Shown: positions 43,391 to 53,781, numbered from the stretch's first letter. The stretch: DNA of 64,000 nucleotides from an uncultured Pseudomonadota bacterium (GCA_903834835.1 CAILKO010000029.1:1-64000); one strand, 5' to 3'. Notes: generated by a model from the sequence alone, not told the origin. Program-made: numbers and translations.

Positions 43391-43960
43391 TTGGAAGCCT
43401 TTCTTGCATCAGTCGGTCTCGTCGCACTCGCGGAGGTCGGCGACAAGACCCAATTGCTGTCGCTCGCGCTGGCAAGCCGCTTTCGCCGGCCCGTACCGAT
43501 CATCCTCGGAATCCTGTTCGCGACGTTGCTCAACCACGCGCTCGCGAGCGCGGTCGGCGCATGGCTCACCGGCTTCCTGGGTCCGCGCCTGCTGCAGTGG
43601 ATACTTGCCGCTTCCTTCCTCGCGATGGCGATCTGGATGCTGATTCCGGACAAGCTGGACGACACCCAGGGCCCCGGCCGGCTGGGGGTGTTCGGTACGA
43701 CATTCATCGCCTTCTTCATCGCCGAGATGGGCGACAAGACCCAGCTCGCGACCGTCGCGCTGGCGGCGCGCTATGCGGAGTTCTACGGCGTGGTGGCCGG
43801 GACAACCGTCGGCATGCTGCTTGCCAACGTGCCGGTAGTGATCTTCGGCGAGCGCATCTCGAAGCGCCTGCCCGTGGTCTGGGTGCACCGCATCGCCGCC
43901 GTCCTGTTTGCGGCGATGGGGCTTTGGGCGGCCTATGCCGCACTGGCTATCGCGGGCTGA
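43391..43960 (+). CDS. Gdt1/TMEM165 (UPF0016) family cation transporter
   Basis: A 189-residue membrane protein with six helices in two repeats, each with the family signature E-x-G-D-K-[TS] (AEVGDKTQLLSLALA near residue 15 and AEMGDKTQLATVALA near 112). Bacterial members such as MneA export Mn2+; eukaryotic ones exchange Ca2+/Mn2+ for H+. It starts at TTG 43391, since no in-frame ATG fits the conserved N-terminus. The AT-rich palindromic region upstream suggests metal-dependent control. Confidence 0.87.
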   Translation: MEAFLASVGLVALAEVGDKTQLLSLALASRFRRPVPIILGILFATLLNHALASAVGAWLTGFLGPRLLQWILAASFLAMAIWMLIPDKLDDTQGPGRLGVFGTTFIAFFIAEMGDKTQLATVALAARYAEFYGVVAGTTVGMLLANVPVVIFGERISKRLPVVWVHRIAAVLFAAMGLWAAYAALAIAG

Positions 43961-43979
43961 CAGGGCCGCGGACCGGCCT

Positions 43980-44063
43980 TTGGCCGACACCGCACGGGTG
44001 CGCGTATGGGATCCGCTCGTGCGGGTCTGTCACTGGATGCTGGTCGCGGCGATGCTGCATGGC
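43980..44063 (+). pseudogene. Remnant of the 5' end of a cytochrome b561-type gene
   Basis: Twenty-eight codons read ARVRVWDPLVRVCHWMLVAA, the typical start of the prokaryotic b561 family (VWDPLVRLFHW with the first heme His). After this the similarity stops and the promoter of the cupin gene begins. The rest of the gene, about 150 codons, is missing. There is no convincing start codon or Shine-Dalgarno sequence. Confidence 0.55.
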
Positions 44064-44153
44064 AGGATGCGGGCACCCTGGGGTTCGGCGCGGGAAGTTC
44101 GTTTCCCATCGTCTATCATTGCCCACGATGAAACGCGGGACCGAGGAGCAAGC

Positions 44154-44489
44154 GTGAGCGATCAGGCCTGGGAAGTCTTCACCACCGACGAACTGGCGAA
44201 ACGTGTCGCCGGCAGCGAGGCGCGGCTGCATGAATTCATCCGCACGCCCGCACTGCAGTGCATGGTCTATCGCCTCCGGAAGGGCTCGCGCGACATGCAG
44301 GCTCCCCATCTCGAGGATGAGGTCTACTTCGTACTGGAGGGCAAGGCGCGGCTGAGGCTAGGCGGACAGGAACACCGCGTTGCGCCGGGAAACATCCTGC
44401 TCGTGCGCGCGACGCTGGAGCATTCCTTCTTCGATATCGAAGAAGACCTCACGCTGATCGCGGTATTCGGCGGTCTTACCCAGGGTTGA
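44154..44489 (+). CDS. Small cupin-domain protein
   Basis: A 111-residue single-domain cupin: motif 1 [22 protein letters not shown], motif 2 [17 protein letters not shown]. Conserved metal ligands are His (PHLEDEV), Glu and the late His (LEHSF). It starts at GTG 44154 with GAGGAG upstream. The 3' end overlaps the convergent histidine-kinase gene by 14 nt. The role is unknown; it may be a sugar- or metal-binding sensor or a dioxygenase. Confidence 0.78.
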   Translation: MSDQAWEVFTTDELAKRVAGSEARLHEFIRTPALQCMVYRLRKGSRDMQAPHLEDEVYFVLEGKARLRLGGQEHRVAPGNILLVRATLEHSFFDIEEDLTLIAVFGGLTQG

Positions 44490-46149
44490 CGGGGGTGGTG
44501 CTGGCGGCCTCCGCGAGCAGCACTTCCATTTCCTCGGCGAGGCGGTAAGCAAGCCCTGCGGCCGACGCGTCGCGGCCGGTGGCCGCGAGCTCCAGTTTCA
44601 CCGCGATCGAATGAACTGCGGTCGCCGAGAGATTGCCGGCCAGGCCTTTCAGGGCGTGGGCGAGAAATGCAAGCTCTTCCCAGTTCCTGCGTTCCGCGGC
44701 CTCGCGCAGCTTGATCGGCATTTCGGAGTTGGACAGGCGCAGCGTCGCGAAGAGATCGTTCACGACCGCAGTATCTCCGGCGAATCGTTCGTGCAGTTGG
44801 TTCCAGTCCACCACCGGTGCCCGGGTGCGGCGTTCAGGCGCGCGCACGGTCGGAGCAGGCACATGCGGCCGGTCCTCCTCGACCGCTGTGCCTGCCACTT
44901 CAGCCTGTGTACGCACGTGCCTCAGAATCGTGGCGACGAGCTGCTCCGGATCGATCGGTTTGGTGACGTGGTCAACCATGCCGGCCTCCAGGCACTTCGC
45001 CTGTTCATCGGTCAGCGCATAGGCGCTTACCCCGATGACCGGAAGCGCGGGATACACGCGACGGATGATGCGGGTGGCTTCATAGCCGTCCATTTCCGGC
45101 ATCTGGACATCCATCAGCACGGCGTCGAAGGCATCAGGATCGGATTCCGCCAGCCGTTCGAGCGCCCGCCGGCCATTGGCCGCGAAACTGACGAGCGCAC
45201 CCTCGTAGTTGAGCAGGTGGGACAGCACGACACGATTCACTTCGAGATCCTCCGCAGCCAGCACGCGCAGACCCGCGAGTCGCTGGCGCGCAGGACGAAC
45301 CAGGCCGGCTCGCGGCGAAGCGACCGGAACGGCCACGCGCAGCGGAAGCCGCAAGGTGAAAATGCTTCCCTGGCCGGGGGTGCTGGAGACGGTGATGTCG
45401 CCATCCAGAAGCCGGGCGAGTTTGCGGCTGATCGCCAGACCGAGCCCGGTGCCGCCGTGACGCCGGCTGGCGGAGGAATCGCCCTGCTCGAAGGGCGCGA
45501 ACAGGCGCGCAGCCTGATCAGCCGTCATGCCGATGCCGGTGTCCGACACATGAAATTCCAGCGACCCCTGACTCGCGCGGGCGCGCAGCCTGACCACACC
45601 GTGCTCGGTGAACTTGACGGCGTTGGATAGCAGATTGATCAGAATCTGCTTCAGGCGCATCGCGTCGCCCGTTACCCATGCGGGAAGGTCGACGGCAAGT
45701 TCCGATTCGCAGCGCAGATTCTTGTTGCGCGCCGCCGCAGACACGAAATCCAGCGCGCCGGAGACGACCGGCGCGAGCGGGAAGGGCTGGGTCTCGACGC
45801 CGAGCTTGCCGGCCTCGATCTTGGAAAAATCCAGCACCTCGTTCACGATGCCGAGCAGGTGTTCACCCGCATCCATGATCTGCGCGAAGGTCTGGTCGAT
45901 CGCGCGGCCGCTGCTTTCCCTGGCCCCGATACGCGCGAGGCCCAGCACCGCGTTGAGGGGCGTGCGGATCTCATGGCTCATGTTCGCCAGGAATTCGCTC
46001 TTCGCCATGCTGGCGGACTCGGCGGCCTGCTTCGCGCGCGCGAGTTCCCGGGTGCGACTGGCGACCAGTTCCTCCAGGTGGAAGCGATGCTGTTCAAGTT
46101 CCTCGTTTGCGCGCCGCAGTTCCGTCACATCCTGCAGCGTGCCGACCAC
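44476..46149 (-). CDS. Hybrid histidine kinase, catalytic part: HisKA-HATPase-receiver-HPt (downstream of frameshift)
   Basis: Domains in order are the end of a PAS/PAC unit ([13 protein letters not shown]), a coiled coil, HisKA with phospho-acceptor His in [10 protein letters not shown], HATPase with DTGIGM and GGTGLGL, a receiver domain (AAEDLEVNR, phospho-acceptor Asp in [15 protein letters not shown]), and a C-terminal HPt with His in [10 protein letters not shown]. It is 557 residues as an open frame. The missing N-terminal sensor half lies in another frame just upstream on the minus strand (46125-47195), and joining them needs one extra base near 46160. Together they form one BarA-like phosphorelay kinase. 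The break may be a real mutation or a sequencing error. Confidence 0.85.
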   Translation of the reverse strand: MVGTLQDVTELRRANEELEQHRFHLEELVASRTRELARAKQAAESASMAKSEFLANMSHEIRTPLNAVLGLARIGARESSGRAIDQTFAQIMDAGEHLLGIVNEVLDFSKIEAGKLGVETQPFPLAPVVSGALDFVSAAARNKNLRCESELAVDLPAWVTGDAMRLKQILINLLSNAVKFTEHGVVRLRARASQGSLEFHVSDTGIGMTADQAARLFAPFEQGDSSASRRHGGTGLGLAISRKLARLLDGDITVSSTPGQGSIFTLRLPLRVAVPVASPRAGLVRPARQRLAGLRVLAAEDLEVNRVVLSHLLNYEGALVSFAANGRRALERLAESDPDAFDAVLMDVQMPEMDGYEATRIIRRVYPALPVIGVSAYALTDEQAKCLEAGMVDHVTKPIDPEQLVATILRHVRTQAEVAGTAVEEDRPHVPAPTVRAPERRTRAPVVDWNQLHERFAGDTAVVNDLFATLRLSNSEMPIKLREAAERRNWEELAFLAHALKGLAGNLSATAVHSIAVKLELAATGRDASAAGLAYRLAEEMEVLLAEAASTTPVNPG

Positions 46150-47195
46150 CCGCAGGGACCGTCAGCCCCCCGCTCGTTGTTCAGGACCTCGATCTGGGAA
46201 CGGACCCAGCGCGTCTGACCGTCGAGAAATATCCGGTAATCGAGTTCGTGCCGGCCACCGGTATCGAGCGCATCGCGCCATGCGGACTCGACGACGGATC
46301 GATCGTCCGTGTGCACGAGGGAGAAGAAGAGTTCCGTCGTGACGCTCGTGGTATGCGCCATGCGCAGTATGTTGTAGGCCTCCGCCGAGAGGACCATCGC
46401 CTCCGCATTCCGGTCGAGTTCGAAGCTCCCCGTGCGAGAGATCGCCTGCGCGCGCGCGAGCAGGTCTTCATTGCGCTTCAGCATGCGGTTGTTCGCGGCC
46501 GTGGTGATACGCGCGCGATGGGCCGCTTCGATCGACGCGCGAAAGATCGCCGCGTAACGCACCGACAGCCAGCACGCGATGGTGAACAGCAGGATCAGCA
46601 CCAGACCGTGGATGAGCGGAACCTGGAGCCGCGTCAGGTCCAGCATGGGCATCTTGTTGAAGTGCTGAAGCAGGGTCAGGATGCCGACTGAAGTGACGTA
46701 CAGCAAGGTCACGCCGATCACGACGTGCTTGCTCCAGACAAGGCCGGCAAGCACGATGATGACGGACCAGAGAACGATGCCGACGGTATAGATGCCGACG
46801 CCTGAGACCACCGCGCTCGCCATCATGGCGCCGTAGAGCATGGTCCCCAGCACGCATATGGCCAGTTTCAGGTGGCCGCGGTTCAACAGCATCAGTGCCC
46901 CGAATGCGGTGGCTGGCACAACCGACCCGATGAGAAATCGGAGGGCGAGAATCTCGGGGGCGACAGTCGAGGGCGGGAAGAAGTAAAAGTAAACGAGGCC
47001 GCTCGTCGTGAGGATCAGGGAGATCCAGAGCGCCGCGCGGGTGACTTCGGTCGCGATGCGCCGGGAGTCATTCCAGGACAGCGACTCGACCGCATCATGC
47101 GGGGTCTGCCAGGACGTTGCGGCCCCGCCTCCCGGTTGGAACGGCGAACCTGCAGGCGGACTGTTTGGAGCGGCGGCGTGGTCCGTGAATTTCAT
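46125..47195 (-). CDS. Membrane sensor and PAS part of the same hybrid kinase (upstream of frameshift)
   Basis: A 356-residue open frame. It has about six membrane helices between residues 50 and 215 ([19 protein letters not shown]..., [17 protein letters not shown]), a coiled segment, and a PAS/PAC domain ([10 protein letters not shown]..., [23 protein letters not shown]). It ends out of frame in about 12 unrelated residues after NNERG. The next frame resumes exactly with the missing PAC end ([13 protein letters not shown]), showing that one base has been lost near 46160. The helices resemble a MASE-type sensor. If the frameshift is real, this half would be a membrane protein without kinase activity. 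Confidence 0.8.
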   Translation of the reverse strand: MKFTDHAAAPNSPPAGSPFQPGGGAATSWQTPHDAVESLSWNDSRRIATEVTRAALWISLILTTSGLVYFYFFPPSTVAPEILALRFLIGSVVPATAFGALMLLNRGHLKLAICVLGTMLYGAMMASAVVSGVGIYTVGIVLWSVIIVLAGLVWSKHVVIGVTLLYVTSVGILTLLQHFNKMPMLDLTRLQVPLIHGLVLILLFTIACWLSVRYAAIFRASIEAAHRARITTAANNRMLKRNEDLLARAQAISRTGSFELDRNAEAMVLSAEAYNILRMAHTTSVTTELFFSLVHTDDRSVVESAWRDALDTGGRHELDYRIFLDGQTRWVRSQIEVLNNERGADGPCGWSARCRM

Positions 47196-47319
47196 GACCG
47201 CAAAGGGGCGGATAGGGTTTCGAGACGCCCGGAGCCTGACACCGACTTACGGGCACGCTGTATGCAGCTTAACCCAGCGATTGTTTCAATTTCAAGTAAG
47301 GGTGCTGACGCGCGCGGTG

Positions 47320-47697
47320 TCAGGCGCCCGCGTTCGGGCTGGCCTCGGCGAGGATTTGGTTCACCATCGCCAGCAGGCGGTTGGATGACACGGGCTTGGC
47401 GAGGAAATACGCCCCGAGCTCGCGCGCGCGGTCGTAGCCGGATTCTTCGGAAGTGAGGAAGATGGTCGGAATCGGGCCGATGCTGGGGTCGCTCTTCACC
47501 GCGCTCACAAACTCGAACCCCGTCATGTACGGCATGTTCACGTCCACGATCATCAGTTCGGGGTGCGCGGCGAGGAGCAGGTGGCACGCGACCATCGCGT
47601 CCTCGGCGACCTGAACGCCATGCCCGGCCGATGCAAGGTGCATGGCCAGCAGCTGGCGCATGTTTTCGTCGTCGTCTACGATCAGAATTCGAGCCAT
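47320..47697 (-). CDS. Single-domain response regulator (CheY-like receiver)
   Basis: A 125-residue receiver domain. The acidic pocket is DDD (residues 8-10), the phospho-acceptor Asp is in IVDVNMPYMTG (about 52), the Thr is in FLTSE, and the Lys is in AKPVSS. There is no output domain. It is the first gene of a minus-strand unit leading into the hybrid kinase 125 bp downstream, so it may receive phosphate from the kinase HPt domain or be part of its relay. Confidence 0.88.
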   Translation of the reverse strand: MARILIVDDDENMRQLLAMHLASAGHGVQVAEDAMVACHLLLAAHPELMIVDVNMPYMTGFEFVSAVKSDPSIGPIPTIFLTSEESGYDRARELGAYFLAKPVSSNRLLAMVNQILAEASPNAGA

Positions 47698-48017
47698 GAG
47701 ATCCGTTTGCCGACGAACTCCGTCGGAACCGCTTGTCGTTCAGCTTTATTTGCCAAGGCGCATTTTGCACCAATTCAGCTGCCGCAATATCGAATGTTTC
47801 GCGTGGTCATAGGGCTCGACTCATGTGATACGGGGGATCCAGGCAAGCTTCGTCGGACAAATTGCAAAACGCGCTACAAGGCGCCGCGATCGATCTGACG
47901 CGCTCAAACGCTGTCCTCTTCGCTCCGGTATGATCAACTGAACCGTCGCAACAATTCGCGGTTCTCGCTTTAGACGTCGTCATGGGCAGTTCAGTTGTGT
48001 TCGGCAAGGAGCTTCGG
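47698..48017. other. 320-bp divergent intergenic region
   Basis: This lies between the response regulator (leftward) and the cupredoxin gene (rightward), so it must hold both promoters. I see no conserved small frame, repeat or copy of the window's palindrome. A good AAGGAG (ribosome site of the cupredoxin gene) ends about 6 nt before 48018. Confidence 0.35.
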
Positions 48018-48536
48018 ATGGTCGGTGCACGCATTGCAATTTTCGTGGCAGCGATCGCATTGCTGCCGGCGTTCGCCGCGGCCGGGGAGATCGCGCAGAC
48101 GCATGAACATTCGTCGGCGAGCGCTGCGACGGATTCCGGGACCGGTTTCGGCAGGAAGGGCGAACGCCGCGAGGTGACGCGCACCGTGCGTCTGACGATG
48201 GGCGATGACTTCCGGTTTTCTCCTGCCGTGGTGAAGGTGACGCGCGGGGAGACCATCCGCTTCCAGATCCGCAATGCGGGCAAGCTGCCCCACGAGTTCG
48301 TGCTCGGCACCGCAGAAAGCCTGGGCAAGCACGCGCAGACCATGCGATCGCACCCGGGCATGACGCACAATGAATCCCACCTCGCACATGTGGCACCCGG
48401 GCGCACAGGCACCGTCATCTGGCAATTCACGCGCACCGGGGAGTTTCTCTACGGCTGCCTCGTCGCCGGCCACTTCGAAGCGGGCATGACCGGCAGACTT
48501 GTCGTCGCGCCACAGTCCGCAAAGGCACGGGACTGA
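48018..48536 (+). CDS. Exported cupredoxin-domain copper protein
   Basis: A 172-residue periplasmic protein with a signal peptide ending AFAAAGE. The plastocyanin-like domain has type I copper ligands in order: His (KLPHEFVLG), Cys (YGCLVAGH), His (GHFEAGM) and Met (GM). A His/Met-rich insert (HAQTMRSHPGMTHNESHLAH) may bind extra copper. The ATG at 48018 is chosen for AAGGAG and the signal peptide. It lies 54 bp before the copper ATPase gene, so the two probably work together in copper handling. Confidence 0.87.
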   Translation: MVGARIAIFVAAIALLPAFAAAGEIAQTHEHSSASAATDSGTGFGRKGERREVTRTVRLTMGDDFRFSPAVVKVTRGETIRFQIRNAGKLPHEFVLGTAESLGKHAQTMRSHPGMTHNESHLAHVAPGRTGTVIWQFTRTGEFLYGCLVAGHFEAGMTGRLVVAPQSAKARD

Positions 48537-48590
48537 GGTGCTCTTTGCTCTGCGGCGGTCTGAAATGACCGGATTGCTCCGGGCCTCGAG

Positions 48591-50906
48591 ATGACGGAAA
48601 TCGCGGAACTCGATCCGGTCTGCGGCATGTCCGTGCTGCCCGCGAGCGCGGCCGCGCGGGCCGAGTATCTCGGGAAGGCTTACTTTTTCTGTTCGAAGCA
48701 CTGTCACGCGAAGTTCACCGCAAATCCTGCCGGCTATATCCACCCGGAGGGAGCGCCGGTTGCGCGCATGGCGCCTGCGGCGCCCGCCGGTGCGATCTTC
48801 ACCTGCCCGATGCATCCCGAAGTCCGCCAGAAGGGCGCGGGCAGCTGTCCGATCTGTGGCATGGCGCTCGAGCCGCTCATGGTGAGCGCCGACGCGCCAC
48901 CAAATGCCGAGCTGCGCGACATGACGCGCAGGCTCGCGATCGGCTTCGCGCTGACGCTGCCGGTGTTCGTGCTCGCGATGGGAGAGCACCTGCCGGGCCT
49001 TCATCTTGGCCACTACGTCGATCCGGGCGTCTCGGCCTGGACCCAGTTGCTGCTGTCCACGCCGGTCGTGTTGTGGGCGGCATGGCCGTTCTTCGTGCGC
49101 GGCTGGAACTCGCTCGTATCCCGCAATCTCAACATGTACACGCTGGTGGCGCTCGGCGTGGGCGTTGCCTTTTCCTACAGCGCGGTCGCGCTGCTCGCGC
49201 CGCACTGGTTTCCGCCGGCCTTCCGCGACGCGGACGGACGCGTGGGACTTTACTTCGAGGCTGCCGCGGTGATTGCGGTGCTGGTGCTGCTCGGTGAAGT
49301 GCTCCAGTTGCGCGCGCGCGAGAACACCGGCAGCGCGATCCGGGCGCTGCTCAAGCTCGCGCCGGCGACCGCGTTGCGCATCGGCGCGGCGGGCGCGGAC
49401 GAAGAAGTCCCGCTCGAAGCGGTGCAGCCCGGCGACCGGTTGCGCGTGCGGCCCGGCGAGAAGGTGCCGGTCGACGGGAAAGTGGAGGAAGGCCATTCCA
49501 GCGTGGACGAATCCCTGGTCACCGGCGAAGCCCTGCCGGTGGAGAAGGTCCCGGGCGAGTCGGTGACCGGAGGAACGATCAACGGTACCGGCAGCTTCGT
49601 GATGCGCGCCGAGCGCGTGGGATCGGAGACGCTCCTTGCACGCATCGTGCAGATGGTGTCGGAGGCGCAACGTTCGCGCGCCCCGATCCAGAAGCTGGCG
49701 GACCGGGTGTCGGCCTGGTTCGTGCCCGCCGTGGTCGGCGTCGCGCTCGTTGCCTTCCTTGCCTGGTCGCTGTTCGGGCCGCCGCCCGCGCTGGGATTCG
49801 CGCTGGTCAGCGCGATCTCCGTGCTGATCATCGCCTGCCCCTGCGCGCTGGGACTTGCGACGCCGATGTCCATCATGGTCGGTGTCGGGCGCGGCGCCCA
49901 GGCGGGCGTCCTGGTGCGCAATGCCGAGGCGCTGGAGCGCATGGCGCATATCGACACGCTGGTCGTCGACAAGACGGGCACGCTCACGCTCGGTCGGCCG
50001 GAACTGGTCGCGATACGCCCGGCGGGCGGACTCTCCGAGGAGCGCGTGCTGCAGCTTGCCGCGAGCCTCGAGCAGCGCAGTGAACATCCGCTTGCCGGCG
50101 CGATCCTGCGCGCCGCCGCGGCGCGCGGCGTGAAGCGGGTGATGGTGAAGGAATTCAACTCGCTGACGGGGCAGGGGGTGGAGGGCCGGATAGCGGGTCA
50201 GAAGATCGCGCTCGGCAATCTCGACTGGGCCGCGACGCTCACGTCCATCTCCGCTGCCGAACGGGAACAGGCCGAGGCCCTGCGCCGCGAAGGCCAGACA
50301 GTGGTCTTCCTGGTCGCAGGCGAGCGTTATGCGGGCCTGCTCGGCGTCGCCGATCCCGTGAAAGACAGCGCGCGTGAGGCGCTGGCTGAACTTGCGCAGG
50401 AGGGCATCCGCGTGATCATGCTGACCGGCGACACCCTCACGACCGCGCGCGCGGTGGCCGCCAGGCTCGGTATCGAGGACGTACGCGCCGGGGTGCGGCC
50501 GGAGCAGAAGGGCGAGGTGGTGAAGCAGTTGCGCGCCGAGGGCAGGTCGGTGGCCATGGCGGGGGACGGCGTGAACGACGCGCCGGCGCTCGCGGCGGCC
50601 GAGGTCGGGATCGCGATGGGCACGGGCGCCGACGTCGCCATCCAGAGCGCGGGCATCACGCTGGTGCGCGGCGATCTGCGCGGCATCCTGCGCGCGCGCA
50701 GGCTGTCGCGCGCGACGGTCCGCAATATCCGTCAGAACCTGTTTCTCGCCTTCGTCTACAACGCGCTCGGCGTGCCGATCGCCGCGGGCGTGCTGTTCCC
50801 GCTGACCGGCCTGCTGCTCAACCCGATGTTTGCGGCGCTCGCGATGAGCGTGAGTTCGGTGTCGGTCGTGGCAAACGCGCTGCGCCTGCGCGCTGCACGT
50901 ATCTGA
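48591..50906 (+). CDS. copA: Copper-exporting P1B-type ATPase with YHS and heavy-metal-binding domains
   Basis: A 771-residue inner-membrane pump. Residues 1-50 are a YHS domain ([17 protein letters not shown]). Residues about 65-100 are a heavy-metal-binding domain (FTCPMHPEV...[12 protein letters not shown]). The ATPase core follows: TGEALPVEK, the transmembrane metal site CPC near residue 415, DKTGT near 460, the HP motif in SEHPLAG, and [10 protein letters not shown]. This N-terminal layout replaces the usual ferredoxin-like CxxC domains and is common in SilP/CopF-type pumps. It exports Cu(I)/Ag(I) to the periplasm, where the adjacent cupredoxin could accept it. Confidence 0.92.
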   Translation: MTEIAELDPVCGMSVLPASAAARAEYLGKAYFFCSKHCHAKFTANPAGYIHPEGAPVARMAPAAPAGAIFTCPMHPEVRQKGAGSCPICGMALEPLMVSADAPPNAELRDMTRRLAIGFALTLPVFVLAMGEHLPGLHLGHYVDPGVSAWTQLLLSTPVVLWAAWPFFVRGWNSLVSRNLNMYTLVALGVGVAFSYSAVALLAPHWFPPAFRDADGRVGLYFEAAAVIAVLVLLGEVLQLRARENTGSAIRALLKLAPATALRIGAAGADEEVPLEAVQPGDRLRVRPGEKVPVDGKVEEGHSSVDESLVTGEALPVEKVPGESVTGGTINGTGSFVMRAERVGSETLLARIVQMVSEAQRSRAPIQKLADRVSAWFVPAVVGVALVAFLAWSLFGPPPALGFALVSAISVLIIACPCALGLATPMSIMVGVGRGAQAGVLVRNAEALERMAHIDTLVVDKTGTLTLGRPELVAIRPAGGLSEERVLQLAASLEQRSEHPLAGAILRAAAARGVKRVMVKEFNSLTGQGVEGRIAGQKIALGNLDWAATLTSISAAEREQAEALRREGQTVVFLVAGERYAGLLGVADPVKDSAREALAELAQEGIRVIMLTGDTLTTARAVAARLGIEDVRAGVRPEQKGEVVKQLRAEGRSVAMAGDGVNDAPALAAAEVGIAMGTGADVAIQSAGITLVRGDLRGILRARRLSRATVRNIRQNLFLAFVYNALGVPIAAGVLFPLTGLLLNPMFAALAMSVSSVSVVANALRLRAARI

Positions 50907-50929
50907 AGTCTGAACCCGATGGCTGCGCG

Positions 50930-53665
50930 CTACTGCGGCGCGTAGCGGTGAAAGCGCGGCGACAGCGGCTTCACGAGGGTGACATCGGAGCTGGACCGCC
51001 GGGCGACTTCGAAGCCGAGGTGCAGCGCGAGGTCGACCATGCCGTGATTCGCGTTCAGCACCATGCCCACCAGGGCGTCATAGCCCGCGTCGCGCGCGCA
51101 ATCGGCGAGCTGCGCGAGCAGCGCGGCCCCCAGGCCGCGTCCCTGCCAGGCGTCGGCTACCGCGAGCGCAAACTCGGCATTCATGCCGTCCGGCATCGGC
51201 ACGTAGCGTCCCACGGCGATGAACTCGTCGCCGCCGGGCTCGATCGCGACGAGCGCCAGCTCGCGGTCGTAGTCGAGCTGGGTGAAACGCTCGAGCATGC
51301 GCGCCGACAGCGCCGGCAGGTGGTGCTGGAAGCGCAGATAGCGCGACTGTTCCGACAGCCCGCCGAAGAATCGCTGTTCACGTCCGGGGTCTTCGGGCCG
51401 CATCGGTCGCACCTCGAGCGCGGTGCCGTCGCGCAGCGTCAGCCGGTGTTCGAGTTCGGCGGGATAGGGGTGGATCGCCATGTGCCCGTAGCGTGGCGGC
51501 GCGGCAACCCGCGCCGGATCAAGCACGACGCGCGCGTCGAGCACGGCCGCACCGCCGGGATGCGCGAGCACGGGGTTCAGATCGAGTTCGCGTATCCACG
51601 GGAGCTTGCAGACCATGTTGGAGACGACGAGCAGGATACTCGCGAGCGCTTCCAGATCCGCCGCCGGCACATCGCGGTAGGTCGCAAGCAGACGATGGAT
51701 GCGGCTGCGCGACATCAGGTCGCGCGCGAGCATGCGGTTCAGCGGCGGCAGCGATAGCGCCATGTCGCCGACCGCTTCGACCGCGACGCCGCCCGTGCCG
51801 AAGGAAATCACCGGGCCGAACACCGGATCGGTCGCGACACCGACCAGCACTTCACGGCTGTGCGGAAAGCGCAGCATCGGGTGCACGGTTACACCGGCAA
51901 TGCGCGCATCGGGCCGGCGCACGCGCGCATCGCGCAGCATGGCCTCGAAGGCGTCCGCGACCTGCCTTGCATTGCGCACATCGAGGCGCACACCGCCGAC
52001 GTCCGTCTTGTGCGTGATGTCGGGTGAATGGAGCTTCAGTACCACCGGATAGCCGATGCGCTCGGCCGCGGCGACTGCGGCCGCCGCGTTCTCCACCGCG
52101 ACCGGCACGGTCACCGGCATGCCGCAGGCGGCGAGCAGTGCCTTCGCCTCGACTTCGGTCAGCACCGTGCGCCGGTCCGCCAGCACGCGGTCGCGCAGGG
52201 CTTCCGCGGCGCTCATGTCGAAGCGCAGGTCAGCCTTGTCGCCCGCAAGGGCGGCGGGCGCCTCCAGCAACTGAGCCTGGTTGCGGTGATAGGTGCATAG
52301 CAGGGACCAGGCCTCGACGGCATTCTCCGGCGTATAGAAATCGGGGATGCCGCCGGCCTCGAGGATCTCGCGAGCGGGATTGCGATTCACGTCGCCCAGC
52401 CACGCGGTGAACACGGGTTTGGTGCTGCCGGCCGCGCCCTCCACCAGGGCGCGTGCGGCGTCTTCCGGACGAGTGATGGCCACGGGGCAGTACATCGCGA
52501 GCAGCGCGTCCACGCCGGGGTCGGCGAGCGCCGCACGGGTGGCCGCGGCATAGCGCGCGGCGTCGGCATCCCCGATGAGGTCGATCGGATTGCCGTGCGA
52601 CCACTGGGCGGGCAGGGCGGTGTTCAGAGACGCGAGCGTCGCCGGGGCGAGTTCCGCGACAGGCACGCGATTTTCGGCCGCACTGTCCGCGGCGATGACT
52701 CCCGGTCCGCCGCCGTTGGTGAGGATCGCGAGGCGCTCCCCGACAAACTGGTGCCCGGTTGCAAGCATGCGCGCGGCTGCAAACAGCTGGGTGTAGGTCT
52801 TTACGCGCACGGTGCCGGCGCGGCGCAGTGCAGCCTCGAAGACTGCGTCGCTGCCGACCAGCGAACCGGTATGGCTCGAGGCCGCGCGCGAGCCGCTCGC
52901 ATAACGTCCGACCTTGAGCGCGATGACGGGTTTCACGCGCGCTGCCGCGCGCAGCGCGGAGAGGAAGCGCCGCGCATCGCGCACGCCTTCGATATAGAGC
53001 AGGATCGCGCGGGTCTCCGGGTCGCCGGTCAGATAGTCGAGCACCTCGCCGAAATCCACGTCCGCTGCGCCACCGAGCGACACCATGCTGCTGAAGCCGA
53101 CCGCGGCGTGCTCCGCCCAGTCGAGGATGGCGCTGAACACGGCGCCCGACTGCGAGACCAGCGCGAGCTTGCCCGGACGTGCCGCATTGCGCGCGAAGGT
53201 CGCGTTCAGGCCGGTGCCGGTGCGGATGAGGCCCAGACAATTCGGACCGATGAAGCGCAGACCGTGCCGCCGGGCGGCAGCAAGTGCTTCGGCCTGGAGG
53301 GCTTTGCCGGCCTCGCCCGTCTCGGCGAAGCCGCTCGTCACCACCAACGCGCCGCGGATGCCGGCCCTTCCTGCCTGATCAAGCAGGCCGGGCACGGTAT
53401 GCGCGGGGGTCGCGATGATGGTGAGGTCAGGCGGGGAGGGAAGCTCCGCGAACGAGCGGTAGGCCTTTTCCCCGAAGACGCTGCGATGCTTCGGGTTCAC
53501 CGCATAGAGCGGGCCCTTGAGGCCGCCCTGGCGCAGGTTCTCCCATAGAAAGCGGCCGAGCGCGCCGGCACGCTCGGTCGCCCCGACCAGCGCGACCGAG
53601 CGCGGGGCGAGCAGCGACGCGAGGTAGTGGGTGTCGGTGGGGGTCAATCCGGCGCGCTGTGACAT
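50930..53665 (-). CDS. ADP-forming acyl-CoA synthetase fused to GNAT acetyltransferase (Pat/AcuA-like)
   Basis: A 911-residue protein with N-terminal CoA-binding (LLAPRSVALVGATERAG...) and ligase-CoA domains, then an ATP-grasp domain (AAERIGYPVVLKLHSPDITHKTDVGGV), and a C-terminal GNAT domain from about residue 745 (LRDGTALEVRPMRPEDPGRE... to WQGRGLGAALLAQLADCA with the acetyl-CoA loop). Relatives in Salmonella (Pat) acetylate acetyl-CoA synthetase and have a non-catalytic synthetase part. The phospho-His expected at the synthetase active site was not confirmed here. It probably controls metabolic enzymes by lysine acetylation. Palindrome copy D lies 42 bp upstream of its start. Confidence 0.88.
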   Translation of the reverse strand: MSQRAGLTPTDTHYLASLLAPRSVALVGATERAGALGRFLWENLRQGGLKGPLYAVNPKHRSVFGEKAYRSFAELPSPPDLTIIATPAHTVPGLLDQAGRAGIRGALVVTSGFAETGEAGKALQAEALAAARRHGLRFIGPNCLGLIRTGTGLNATFARNAARPGKLALVSQSGAVFSAILDWAEHAAVGFSSMVSLGGAADVDFGEVLDYLTGDPETRAILLYIEGVRDARRFLSALRAAARVKPVIALKVGRYASGSRAASSHTGSLVGSDAVFEAALRRAGTVRVKTYTQLFAAARMLATGHQFVGERLAILTNGGGPGVIAADSAAENRVPVAELAPATLASLNTALPAQWSHGNPIDLIGDADAARYAAATRAALADPGVDALLAMYCPVAITRPEDAARALVEGAAGSTKPVFTAWLGDVNRNPAREILEAGGIPDFYTPENAVEAWSLLCTYHRNQAQLLEAPAALAGDKADLRFDMSAAEALRDRVLADRRTVLTEVEAKALLAACGMPVTVPVAVENAAAAVAAAERIGYPVVLKLHSPDITHKTDVGGVRLDVRNARQVADAFEAMLRDARVRRPDARIAGVTVHPMLRFPHSREVLVGVATDPVFGPVISFGTGGVAVEAVGDMALSLPPLNRMLARDLMSRSRIHRLLATYRDVPAADLEALASILLVVSNMVCKLPWIRELDLNPVLAHPGGAAVLDARVVLDPARVAAPPRYGHMAIHPYPAELEHRLTLRDGTALEVRPMRPEDPGREQRFFGGLSEQSRYLRFQHHLPALSARMLERFTQLDYDRELALVAIEPGGDEFIAVGRYVPMPDGMNAEFALAVADAWQGRGLGAALLAQLADCARDAGYDALVGMVLNANHGMVDLALHLGFEVARRSSSDVTLVKPLSPRFHRYAPQ

Positions 53666-53706
53666 GTCCGTTGTGCAGTCAACGAGGAAACAGACGGGAT
53701 GCTGTG

Positions 53707-53736
53707 ACAGATAGTAACATTAATGTTACTATCTGT
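53707..53736. promoter_or_regulatory. Palindromic element, copy D (30-bp perfect palindrome)
   Basis: The half sequence ACAGATAGTAACATT is mirrored exactly, giving a 30-bp self-complementary stretch with core TAGTAACATTAATGTTACTA at 53712-53731. It lies 42 bp upstream of the acyl-CoA synthetase-GNAT start and 45 bp beyond the nikR stop. It may regulate the former or insulate the two genes. Confidence 0.65.
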
Positions 53737-53781
53737 TTGGCCGCCGCCGCAGGGACTGCCCTGCCGGTGCCGGATGGCGGC

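Noticed and set aside
46125-46149. Programmed frameshift or two separate genes in the hybrid kinase
   Set aside because: No slippery heptamer or stimulatory structure is seen, and the PAC domain is split in its middle, which favours a lesion or sequencing error.
47991-50087. Long minus-strand open frame opposite the cupredoxin and copper ATPase genes
   Set aside because: It spans two real genes and their gap and has Arg/His-rich low-complexity content; a compositional artefact.
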